A program made the position numbers and the translations under genes. From positions 124,001 to 188,000 of the forward strand of contig WNNJ02000273.1 of the NCBI GenBank assembly GCA_012934845.2: a stretch of DNA of 64,000 nucleotides, written 5' to 3'. How positions within the stretch are numbered: the stretch's first letter is position 1; every line of letters begins with the position of its first letter. The notes below the pieces were generated by a model that worked only from the letters and a program-made list of their open reading frames with translations, did no database searches and had not been told where the DNA came from. Shown piece by piece: positions 33,433 to 44,130 of the stretch. The DNA comes from Pomphorhynchus laevis (Eukaryota; Acanthocephala; Palaeacanthocephala; Echinorhynchida; Pomphorhynchidae).

Positions 33433-36400
33433 TGTTTAAAAAAAGGATTTATTTTAACGTGGCAAATGCGTGCCAGCGCACGCTTACATGACCTCAACAA
33501 AAAAACACTGTGAATCAGGTGTCGAGAAGGTGTGAACGGAGGTGATGTTTGAATGTGATAAAGGAGGAAGCGCGGTGGACGTCGAGAGGGAGTTGATTCC
33601 AGGCAGGCGGGGCGGCTACGATGAAGGATCCGAGACCATAGTTGTTGGAATAGTTGGGAACGTATAGTAAGAGGGTATGACGGGAACGCAGCGATAGCGA
33701 GGTGGGGCGAGTATCGTCTAAGAAAGGAAGGTTGATGAACGATGGGGAGCCGACAGCGATGAGACGAAAGGTAACGAGAAGAAGGCGGAGTTTGATGCGG
33801 ATGTGGATGGTGGGTCAGGAGAGTTGGGCAAAATATGTGGATTGTAGTCGAAACGACGGAGCCTAGGAGAACTCGAACGGCGGAGTTTAATATGCGCTGT
33901 AGGGGAAGGATTATGGATTTTAAGGAATTGGAGAAAATGCTTAAGCAGTAATCGATTTTAGGGAAGAAGCGATGAAAGAAGAGACATACAAGAACGGAAA
34001 TCGATAAGGGGGCGGATACGGCGGATGTCACGGAGAATTAAGTTAGACAAGCGGACCTTGTCACATACGAAGAGTTTAAGGGAAATGATGATCATCGAAA
34101 TGAAAGCCTAAGAAAGTGAGATTGTGGACTATGGGGATGATCGATGAGGCAAAATATACAGTGAGAGGAGATATGTTTGGTTTACGGTGGAGGATCCACA
34201 TTATTTTGGACTTTTCGGGGTTTAGAACGAGATGGAGATTGGAGAGACGTTTGTAGATAGAAGAGAGATAGTTGGAGGCAGAAATGCCGATATTGTGTAT
34301 GCGATGTGCGGGTGCATGAGCATATATGAGGATGTCATCGGCGTATTGCATGACGTTAAAGGAGTAAGGTTTGATAAACGGAGAGAGATCGCCAAGCAGA
34401 AGAGAGAAAAGCAGCGGACCTAGACTGAACCTTGTGGGACCCCGCAAAAAATAGGGATTGGAGGGGAGGATGATGAATAAGAACAGACGCGAAAGGAACG
34501 GTCAAATAGATATGAGGCGAACCATGCTACGGAGGAAGAAGAAAAGACGTAATCATAACGAAGGCGAGAAAGGAGGACCGAGTGGTCGACAATGTCGAAT
34601 GCGGAGGAGAGGTCGAGGGAGATGAGAACACTATATAGAGCATTGTCTCGAGTGATTAGAGCGGAAAGCGGATTGGAAAGGAGGGTACAGATTGGATGCG
34701 GAGAGATAAGCGTTGATTTGTATTAAGATGAGGCGTTCTAAGAGCTTTGAGAGAGTAGGGAGTAGTGAAACGGGGCGATAGCTAGAAGGAAGGGAGGGGT
34801 CGAGCGATTGTTTCTTAAGGATGGGACGAACGATTGCGGATTTCAAGTGTCAAGGGAAGATACGACTGCGGATAGACGAGTTAAACAAGGTTGTGAGAAA
34901 TGGGGATATCGATGAGCATATAGATTTTAATATGTGAGTAGGCAGGGGATCGGCAGGTGAGGTTTTGTTGGGCAAGGACATGAGGACAGATGATACTTCT
35001 GTAGGTGAGACAGGGAGAAGATGAAAGAGTTCCGGAAGGATGAGATTAGACTGGGCAGAGTGGGATAGGATGGAGACCGGGGTGTGAGAGAGCAACGTGG
35101 ATACTTTTGTTTGGAGAAATGACGAATAATCATTGGCATTAATGTTGCACGACGTAGAGGAACGAGCCAGTATTGAGTTAAAAGTATGCCAGAGAGTCTT
35201 AGAGTTGAATGAAGTGATGATTTTATGCTGTCAGAAGGAGTTGCATTTGGTACGTACTAGGTGGAGATGAGACCGGCGAAGAGCAAGATAGGAATCACGG
35301 AAAGACGGAGTGATCGAGCGGAAATCGCGTCTGAGAGAGCGGTGATAGACTCGAAAAGCATGGCGGAGTCGACGCTTTGAGAGTAGGTATTGGATGTCAA
35401 ACCATGGGGCACGGTGCAAGCGACGGTGTGGGTGAGACTTGAAGGGCAAGAAAATATCGAGAGTGGATGTGAGTTCAGAGTCGAAAAGAAAGCCGAGATC
35501 GTGAGGAGATGAATATGTTATTGTGGGTGATTATAGAGACGATTTGAGTAAGGCAGAGCGGAGAAGGGAGATGTCAAGATTTCTCCAAGGGCGACGTAGG
35601 ATTGTAGGTGTGTGAGGAGGGGTGTGGTTGCGAGCGAGATCAAGGGTGATAAGAAAGTGATCGGATAGATCATGATCAGAGATGGACAGTGAGGTGTAGG
35701 CAGCAAAATGATCGGGGACAGCGATGATGTCGAGTGCCCCACCAAGTATATGTGTGGGGCAGTGGAGATTAGTTTGTAATTGTAGTTGGATAGAATGTTG
35801 ATGAAGCGGATGGAATCTGTAGAAGAGGGGCGGTCTAGGCGGATATTGAAGTCGCTTAGAACGAGTGAAGGGATTGTGGACAAAGAACAATGAGAAAGGA
35901 GTTCAGCGAATTCGGTAAAAAATAAGGCTGTAGGAGCTGATTATCCAGGACGGTATACAATGGCGAGATCTAGAGTGATCGGGTTAGAATAACGACAAGT
36001 GAGCAATTCAAAAGAGCAAGGACTGAAAGGGGGATTGATTTTGCGAAGAGACGCGGGGTGACGCGCGAATGCGACGATGCCGCCATGATTAGAGAATTTA
36101 GAAGGGCATGAGCTGAGGGGGCGGGCGGATTCGACTAGGGAGCAACCGGCTGAGAGCAGACGGCGAATGGAAAGGTCGTCGGTATCTGAGTGCCAGGATT
36201 CCGTGATGCAGAAGAGATCGATGGATTGCTTGGTGAATAGGTTGTGGATAAGATCGGATTTATTGAGAATAGATCTAGTGTTGAGGAAACCGAGGCGGAA
36301 ATTTTATCGGTATCAACAGAGATTGCTCGCTTGGCTTTTGGTAGATTTTTCTTCTTGGCTCCCATTAACTGTAGGTTGCAATAGTTTACAATTTTTAAAA

Positions 36401-36600
36401 CTGCGCTCCTTGTCTACGAAAATGCTCTTTGTATATAAAATAGGTTTAGGTTCTTCTGCTGTTGTTCTTCAGTTGTATTGTGTATATTAATTGTAATTAA
36501 CTTTATTGTATGAGTAACTTTATTGTATGACCTCTCCTTGCTCTCTCTTTGTAAGTAGTTAGTAATCCAATGTAGTTAGTTAATCCAATTTAGTTAGTCT
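33433..36600 (-). mobile_element. LINE-B copy B5 (inverted), ORF1 mostly deleted
   Basis: The minus strand runs from a 5' UTR (about 36600-36366) and an ATG at 36365 (MGAKKKNLPKAKRAIS, the basic start of ORF1) straight into the endonuclease (LNTRSILNKSD region near 36260). Most of ORF1 is therefore deleted. Endonuclease and RT follow in many frames; the palm QYADDILIYAHAP is intact near 34330. The 3' stem-loop is at 33468-33483. The copy sits inside PLE-Q sequence. Confidence 0.85.
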
Positions 36601-36639
36601 TGTATGAGCTGGACTTGTATGAGCTTGTAAAGCTGGACA

Positions 36640-36970
36640 ATTGTATGTTATTTTGTTGTATGTTTATTAGAAACCAAAATTTTTTAAGGTGATTATCATT
36701 GTGTCTTTAAGCTCTTAAAAATTTTGTTCTTAAAAGTTTTGTTTCTCGGTATTTTCTTTTTCTTTTTAGTAGAAATGCGGGGCACATCAATGCTTGAATT
36801 TTTGTATAAATGTTGAAAACACGAAATTTGTGAAACATTTTATTGTAATCCTGATTATGATAGCGAAAGCTATCGAAATATAGAATTTTTATCAAATATA
36901 GGATACTTTCTGCTTCTTTGTTCCTGTAATAGCTATATATTTGAAATGGAGGAAGATTATGGCTTTAGTA
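36640..36970 (+). mobile_element. Second PLE-Q end, in opposite orientation
   Basis: About 230 bases (36725-36955) are the inverted counterpart of 32281-32490: both contain GTTTCTCGGTATTTTC, GAAATGCGGGGCACATCAAT and the hammerhead-like core. The pair of outward-pointing ends brackets LINE-B B5. Partial inverted copies are known for Penelope-like insertions. Confidence 0.75.
36851..36878 (+). ncRNA. Decayed hammerhead-like core, second PLE-Q end
   Basis: CTGATTA, one T, then GATAGC-GAAA-GCTATC and GAAA. The stem is identical to the copy at 32340-32367, but the loop changed from AGGA to GAAA and the CTGATGA core has one substitution. Confidence 0.5.
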
Positions 36971-36977
36971 TTTATTA

Positions 36978-37537
36978 GTGCATATCTATTTTCATCCAAC
37001 TTGTTCTCTCCCTTCCAAGCTAATTTTCGCTCTAATCACTCTACTGAAATTGCCTGTCTTAAAGTTTATAACGACTTACTCATATCGCGCGATCAAAAAT
37101 TATGTAGTGTCATAGTTTCTCTTGATCTATAATCTGCTTTCGACATCGTCAATCACTCGATTCTTCTCCATTGTCTTGGTCATGATTATGGCTTCTCTTT
37201 ACACACTGTGGCTTGATTTTCTTCATATCTATCAAAGGTACTTTTCGCGTTTGTTCTAACTCTTCTCTCTCCCATCCTTCTTCCATCCTGTCCTGCGCTT
37301 TACAAGGCTCCGTATTAGGCCATTTGCATTTCTCTCTTCTTCTCGGTGATTTGTCTTCTATCTCTCATACATTAAATTTTCATGCTATGTAATATGCAGA
37401 TGACATTCTCATCTATGCTCACATACATGCTTATCGTAGTCATGATCTTAGTGTTTCTGCTTCCAACTGTCTTGCCTCAATTTTCAATCAGCTTTCTTCT
37501 CTTCGTCTTTCCCTTAATCCTAATAAATCAAAAATAA
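36978..37537 (+). mobile_element. LINE-A fragment A4
   Basis: The RT middle (NHSTEIACLKVYNDLLISRD, LGDLSSISH, and NADDILIYAH where other copies read YADD) is recognisable, broken by frameshifts. It is cut at 37537 by the 3'-truncated end of PLE-P. Confidence 0.8.
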
Positions 37538-37539
37538 TA

Positions 37540-39345
37540 ATAATTGTTAGATTTCTTTTTATGTACGCAGGGTGACAGCTTGATGCATGTAAGAATACGG
37601 GCTTCCATGTCGGTTTATGGTACATTTTTGTTTCTAGTCTGTTTCCATTTTTATAAACCTCTACGTCAAGGAAGTGAACGGAAGTCTGTGATGTCTGTTC
37701 TATCTTGAAGATCAGTTCGCTCGAAGTGTTCAATTTATGTGCCCATTCGCGCGTTTGGTTTTCACTGTCGCACATCAAAAAGATATCGTCAACGTACCGA
37801 GCGTACATTCTGGGTCTTATTTCGTTATTGAATATTGTAAGTCGTTCAATGTTAGCTACATATAAACTCGCAAAGGTTGGCGCTACTGGTGTTCCCATTG
37901 CACATCCCACACGCTGTACATAGAGTTTCCCGTTGAATTCGAAAAAGTTGTTGAACAGAATTATACGTAGTAGTTTGCATATCACATTAATCTTTTTTCC
38001 ATCATATTTTATTGAACTCAGAAAATCACCGACAGCTAATATTCCGTCTTCTAAAGGTATCGAAGTATACAAAGATTCTACATCTAGGGTTGTCATTGTA
38101 CTTCCATTTTTGTCTTCGGTTTGGTCCAATTTTCGTAAAAAATCATCAGTGTTGCTGATATAAGACGGTACATGATTTAATGCTGGAAGTAATTCGTTAT
38201 GTGCATATTTTGATATTTTTTCTGTAGGGGTTCCGTTACTGCTAACAATAGGACGGCCAGTGCACGGTCTTATTTGTTTATGAGTTTTAGGAAGAAGATA
38301 AAATCTGCCCGGTTTTGGATTCTGTGTTAGCAACTTTGATCTGTCATCATCATCTATGCTAATTTTACTGACAACCTCTTTTACTTTATTTATAGAGTCC
38401 ATGAATTCTGACATCTCCGCTTGTCTATACGTATCTGATGCTAATTGTCTATGAGCTTCCACGCAGTACTCTTCTCAATCCCATATTACTGCTTCTTTAC
38501 TTTTATCTGCTCGCTTTATCATGACCGATCTATCTTTACAGATGTTCTTAACGGTTTTAAGTTTTCTCTGCTCAACTTTTGTTTGTGTACTTTGATTCGG
38601 CGGCATGTTCATGTATTTTTTGAATACTTCAGATCCCTTCATGATTTTTCTGGCCAGTGGGGCGCATGCGTCTGAGTGCTCAAACGATACCTTTTTTATA
38701 GTTTGAAGGGATTTTAATAAGTTCAGACGATTAAATTCCCGTGGCTGTAATGAGTAATCAAGGCCCAAATTAAGTATACGCTGTTCGTCAGCACTTAGTT
38801 GTTTTTTAGATAAATTTGTGACGAAAATTTCTCCATTGAAATCAACTTAGCGTCTCGTATTTTTGAATCGTCTATTTGGATGATACTCTGTTGAAACAAA
38901 TTCCTCCTTGGTGATCTTTGAATTAAATTGCCATCTTAGTTTTTTGATTTTTTGAGTAACGTGCATTTCATATTCCTCCGGCGCTATCGGGAATTGAATG
39001 CTGTTGTGTATAAATGTCCAGTAGTCTCTTATGATACGCATCATGTTCATCTCAGCTTTGTTAACGCATCGGTTCCATGACTTTTCAAGTTTATTTGACT
39101 TATAAATTGGAACTCGACTCAGATCAATGTCAAACGCTTTTTGGATTCTAAAACCCTTTGGAACTTGATTCTCGTTCAAACACAGAGTGATAAACTGTAA
39201 ATGTGCTCGTGCTCTTGCTTTTAGTATAGATGGCAGGGTCTTTCGACAGACTCGATTACATAAATTTATATTAGATTGATTTTGTGCGATAGAACTGCCT
39301 CATGAGATCCTTTCTTCAATCGGATTCATATTATACAATACTAAT
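37540..39345 (-). pseudogene. PLE-P protein, second unit, 3'-truncated
   Basis: This unit repeats the first from the N-terminus through RT and stops shortly after HPAYIKRNL, where sequence of LINE-A begins. The nuclease is missing. It is about 99% identical to the first unit. Confidence 0.88.
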
Positions 39346-39390
39346 TATTGTTAGATGAAATCAGGACAATAAAATCAAGATTTATTTTAT

Positions 39391-39419
39391 AACGTTTTCG
39401 GGATACTTCCCTTCTTCAG
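39391..39419 (-). ncRNA. Hammerhead-like core between the PLE-P units
   Basis: On the minus strand CTGAAGA is followed by the stem GGGA-AGTA-TCCC, then GAAA and ACGTT. Position 7 of the hammerhead core is variable, so CTGAAGA is permitted. The palindromic ACGT after GAAA would make a very short stem III, as in the dimeric hammerheads reported in Penelope-like elements. Confidence 0.65.
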
Positions 39420-39522
39420 TAACACTAGCACAATGGCTTCTCAACAATGTTTTTATGCACATGGCTTACGCTTCAAAACATGGAAGAATCACACTACTGC
39501 TTCCGATAATCACATTGTTTTT

Positions 39523-42132
39523 TCACTCTCCGCCATACAGTTGAACAGCTGTGTAAGGACCTAGCAATTCTGCTATCAGCTGGGCCGACCACCACAATTC
39601 CCGTGACTTTCTCTTAGCTGTGTCTTGCACATTGGATTCTAGAATAGTTATGTCAAAGCTGTGGTTATTATTCAACAGCATGACGAACTGAAGAATCACT
39701 GGTGAGTTTTTTAATTTTATTTGCGACCGTCTCAGGTTCATACGAATGTTCATCTGGCCTGTCGTTTCGCCAACATATTGAGCTTGACACTCTCTGCATT
39801 GTAGTAGGTAAATGTCCCCGATACTTTTGCAGTTACTAGTCGATCTTATGTGATATTGTAATTGCGTTTTCGTACTCTTGAACGTTGATGCGTTCTTCAT
39901 ATCTTCGCATGTGTAACATCGTTTATCCCCACATGGTGTTGATTTATGTTTCTGTTCATTGGTTATTCCGGGTAATGTAGATTTTACCAATAGATCTTTG
40001 ACTTTTAATGGTATATTATATACAATGTTCACATTATTTCCGTCTATATCTAACTTGTTTTTTACGTCACGAATTAGTCCGTGTAAATCCTGCCTTATCT
40101 TCGACAATGCCGGGTTCCATTCTATTGCAATATATGTTGTTGGCTCTTTTTCTTTTTGTGCTCTCAATTCTTTATATAACAAAGCCCCTCGGTTCATTCG
40201 TTTTACCCGGTCGACTGCAGTCTGTATTTGGCGCCGTTTGTATCCTCTGGCTAGAAAATGGGTTTTCATTTTTTCTATCTCATCAATAAGATCTGACGGT
40301 TTCGAACAGATTTTCTTCACCCGTAACATTTCGTTGTGTATTAGATTTCTTTTTATGTATGCAGGGTGACAGCTTGATGCATGTAAGAATACGGGCTTCC
40401 ATGTCGGTTTATGGTACATTTTTGTTTCTAGTCTGTTTCCATTTTTATAAACCTCTACGTCAAGGAAGTGAACGGAAGTCTGTGATGTCTGTTCTATCTT
40501 GAAGATCAGTTCGCTCGAAGTGTTCAATTTATGTGCCCATTCGCGCGTTTGGTTTTCACTGTCGCACATCAAAAAGATATCGTCAACGTACCGAGCGTAC
40601 ATTCTGGGTCTTATTTCGTTATTGAATATTGTAAGTCGTTCAATGTTAGCTACATATAAACTCGCAAAGGTTGGCGCTACTGGTGTTCCCATTGCACATC
40701 CCACACGCTGTACATAGAGTTTCCCGTTGAATTCGAAAAAGTTGTTGAACAGAATTATACGTAGTAGTTTGCATATCACATTAATCTTTTTTCCATCATA
40801 TTTTATTGAACTCAGAAAATCACCGACAGCTAATATTCCGTCTTCTAAAGGTATCGAAGTATACAAAGATTCTACATCTAGGGTTGTCATTGTACTTCCA
40901 TTTTTGTCTTCGGTTTAGTCTAATTTTCGTAAAAAATCATCAGTGTTGCTGATATAAGACGGTACATGATTTAATGCTGGAAGTAATTCGTAATGTTCAT
41001 ATTTTGATATTTTTTCTGTAGGGGTTCCGTTACTGCTAACAATAGGACGGCCAGTGCACGGTCTTATTTGTTTATGAGTTTTAGGAAGAAGATAAAATCT
41101 GCCCGGTTTTGGATTCTGTGTTAGCAACTTTGATCTGTCATCATCATCTATGCTAATTTTACTGACAACCTCTTTTACTTTATTTATAGAGTCCATGAAT
41201 TCTGACATCTCCGCTTGTCTATACGTATCTGATGCTAATTGTCTATGAGCTTCCACACAGTACTCTTCTCGATCCCATATTACTGCTTCTTTACTTTTAT
41301 CTGCTCGCTTTATCACGACCGATCTCTCTTTACAGATGTTCTTAACGGTTTTAAGTTTTCTCTGCTCAACTTTTGTTTGTGTACTTTGATTCGGCGGCAT
41401 GTTCATGTATTTTTTGAATACTTCAGATCCCTTCATGATTTTTCTGGCCAGTGGGGCGCATGCGTCTGAGTGCTCAAACGATACCTTTTTTATAGTTTGA
41501 AGGGATTTTAATAAGTTCAGACGATTAAATTCCCGTGGCTGTAATGAGTAATCAAGGCCCAAATTAAGTATACGCTGTTCGTCAGCACTTAGTTGTTTTT
41601 TAGATAAATTTGTGACGAAAATTTCTCCATTGAAATCAACTTAGCGTCTCGTATTTTTGAATCGTCTATTTGGATGATACTCTGTTGAAACAAATTCCTC
41701 CTTGGTGATCTTTGAATTAAATTGCCATCTTAGTTTTTTGATTTTTTGAGTAACGTGCATTTCATATTCCTCCGGCGCTATCGGGAATTGAATGCTGTTG
41801 TGTATAAATGTCCAGTAGTCTCTTATGATACGCATCATGTTCATCTCAGCTTTGTTAACGCATCGGTTCCATGACTTTTCAAGTTTATTTGACTTATAAA
41901 TTGGAACTCGACTAAGATCAATGTCAAACGCTTTTTGGATTCTAAAACCCTTTGGAACTTGATTCTCGTTCAAACACAGAGTGATAAACTGTAAATGTGC
42001 TCGTGCTCTTGCTTTTAGTATAGATGGCAGGGTCTTTCGACAGACTCGATTACATAAATTTATATTAGATTGATTTTGTGCGATAGAACTGCCTCCTGAG
42101 ATCCTTTCTTCAATCGGATTCATATTATACAA
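39523..42132 (-). pseudogene. PLE-P protein, first unit: RT and C-terminal GIY-YIG endonuclease
   Basis: The order is: N-terminal region (MNPIEERISGGSS start), FYLLPKTHK, GRPIVSSNGTPTE, LDVESLYTSIP, GCAMGTPVAPTFASL, the catalytic YVDD in ARYVDDIFLM, then YHIRSTSNCKSIG and the nuclease start YLLQCRECQAQYVGETTGQ. The protein would make DNA from element RNA and nick the target. The frame has a couple of interruptions, one of them shared with the second unit, so neither is whole. Confidence 0.9.
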
Positions 42133-42184
42133 TACTAATTATTGTTAGATGAAATCAGGACAATAAAATCAAGATTTATTTTAT

Positions 42185-42213
42185 AACGTTTTCGGGATAC
42201 TTCCCTTCTTCAG
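42185..42213 (-). ncRNA. Hammerhead-like core at the 5' end of PLE-P
   Basis: This is the same core as at 39391-39419 with no difference seen. It would release the 5' end of the element RNA if active. Confidence 0.65.
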
Positions 42214-42398
42214 TAACACTAGCACAATGGCTTCTCAACAATGTTTTTATGCACATGGCTTACGCTTCAAAACATGGAAGAATCACACTACTGCTTCCGA
42301 TAATCACATTGTTTTTTCACTCTCCGCCATACAGTTGAACAGCTGTGTAAGGACCTAGCAATTCTGCCATCAGCTGGGCCGACCACCACAATTCCCGT

Positions 42399-42439
42399 GA
42401 CTTTCTCTTAGCTGTGTCTTGCACAGCTAAGAGAAAGTC
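42399..42439. repeat. Perfect 18-bp inverted repeat at the PLE-P 5' junction
   Basis: Arms 42399-42416 and 42422-42439 (GACTTTCTCTTAGCTGTG) are exact reverse complements around a 5-base loop. The right arm lies exactly where PLE-P meets LINE-A A5, which fits a snap-back during second-strand synthesis. Confidence 0.85.
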
Positions 42440-42446
42440 TTGCACA

Positions 42447-43340
42447 GCTTCGCGTCTATTCTAACTCTTCTCTCTCCCATCCTTCATCCCTCCCGACCGG
42501 TGTTCCACAAGGCTCCGTATTAGGCCGTATGCTTTTCTCTCATCTTCTCGGTGACTTGTCTTCGATTTTTCATAAATTTAACTTCCATGTTATGCAATAT
42601 GCTGATGACATTCTCATCTATGCTCACGCACCTGCTTATCGTATTCATGATCTTAGTGTTTCTGTTTCCAGCTGTCTTGTCTCAATTTCCAATCATCTTT
42701 CTTCCCTTCGCCTTTCTCTGAATCCTGATAAATCTAAAATTATGTGGATCCTACCTCGAAGCTTCGGCGTAGAACCTTCTTCCGTATCATTAAATTCTAC
42801 AATTCTTCCTATCGTTGATAATCTCGTTTTCCTAGGCTTACATTTCGACAACAGACTTTCATTTAAACCTTTCGTTAGAGATAAAGTACGCTTATCTAGC
42901 TTAATTCTCCGCAACCTCCGTCAAATTTGTAGATTGATCGATTTCCTTTCATGTATGACTCATATCTTCTCTCATTTTCTCAAGACTTGATTACTGTCTG
43001 AGTCTTATAACGTGTCATACTCTTTTATTTCTCAGCCTTCCTTTTCTCGACAATTCTCGTCATGTTTACTGTTCTTTGCGTTCACATAATTCCCTTCTTT
43101 TACATGCTCTAAACTAATATACCTCTTTTGGCTTCCGCTTATTCGTTGTGGCTGCTCCTCTCTCGTAGAATCACCTGCCCATTCATATCCGCCAATCACC
43201 TCAATGTCATGATTCAAACGCCTAATCAAATGTCATTTTAACAATTAATTAATAAACCTGTATAACTTCTGCTGTGTTGTTTGTTAGTGGACTTGTAAGC
43301 GTGCAGCTGTCACGCATTTGCCACATTAAATTATTAGGCA
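42447..43340 (+). mobile_element. LINE-A fragment A5
   Basis: The RT palm (HVMQYADDILIYAHAPAYR) and following region are intact for 153 codons (42529-42990), then the frame shifts and about 200 bp are missing before the C-terminus. The 3' stem-loop region is at 43298-43322 with a partly decayed stem. It is followed directly by Naiad N2. Confidence 0.85.
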
Positions 43341-43359
43341 ACACATATATAATATACAG

Positions 43360-44130
43360 CATAATAGTCAAACTATATTTCATAAACATATGAGATTAAT
43401 AGGACATGATATTTAAAACTGTAAATTATTTATTTTAGAACATATTATCGAAGAAAACATTTCAATATTAAATCAAAAACTATTAGAAAAAGAAGATTTT
43501 TGGATTAAAACGCTTAATTCCATGTACCCATTAGGATTGAATGACGTGGTACAAGGAATTGGCAGAAGTAGTATAATACATAATAAACAACTATATTATA
43601 ATAATCCAGTTAAACGCAAACCAAGAAGTCATGGTGATAAAAGGAATAGGAAAAATAGAGTTAAAAATATTAAAAAATATGTATATAAATGAACGATTAG
43701 AAATATTAAAACAACTTTTAAGTGATAATAAGCTAAAAGATCTTTATGTAAATATAAGACGTTTTTCTAAAGATATCATATGTTCAATAAATCAAAAATT
43801 AATTGACTATGATATGCTAAGTTGTATAATAGACAGTTATTGTAATACAAAATACTATAATCGTACAATAAATGTTAATAAAAAATAGAAAATATACATT
43901 AACCATAAACTTCATTAATAAATGTATAGATAACATAAATATAGCCGGACTTTTAAATAATTCTAAAAGTAAAGAAATAATAGGGTCAGATTTAAGTAAA
44001 TATATTCCTAAAATAAGGTATAAACTCCTACCACCATTAGGACGAAAAATTTGTAATTATAATAAAGAATTAAAATCAATATGTAACGATAATATTAAGA
44101 AACATAATGGAAACAGAATGCAATTGTAAA
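43360..44130 (+). pseudogene. Naiad N-terminal GIY-YIG half, linker and CxC region
   Basis: One frame reads FHKHMRLIGHD then CKLFILEHI, LEKEDFWIKTLNSMYPLGLN and KPRSHGDKRNRKNR. The His residues and the FWIKTL..YP.GLND signature are those of Penelope-like nucleases. The linker continues in two further frames (43631-43888, 43872-44129), for example LPPLGRKICNYNK. A few interruptions make it non-functional. Confidence 0.7.

Larger units (their letters stand above)
37538..42446 (-). mobile_element. PLE-P: two head-to-tail Penelope-like elements
   Basis: Read on the minus strand, a 5' partial repeat (42446-42133) holds the end of the nuclease frame, the UTR and a hammerhead-like core. A complete unit follows, then a second unit truncated at 37538 inside the region after the RT. 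The hammerhead-like cores are 2,794 bp apart, which is the unit length. The units differ at only a few positions. Tandem units with such pseudo-LTRs are the known form of canonical Penelope-like elements. LINE-A pieces flank both sides. Confidence 0.9.

Noticed and set aside
39959-40369. Plus-strand frames opposite the PLE-P protein
   Set aside because: Antisense shadows of the RT/GIY-YIG frame with no recognisable motifs; the same antisense frames recur in both tandem units.
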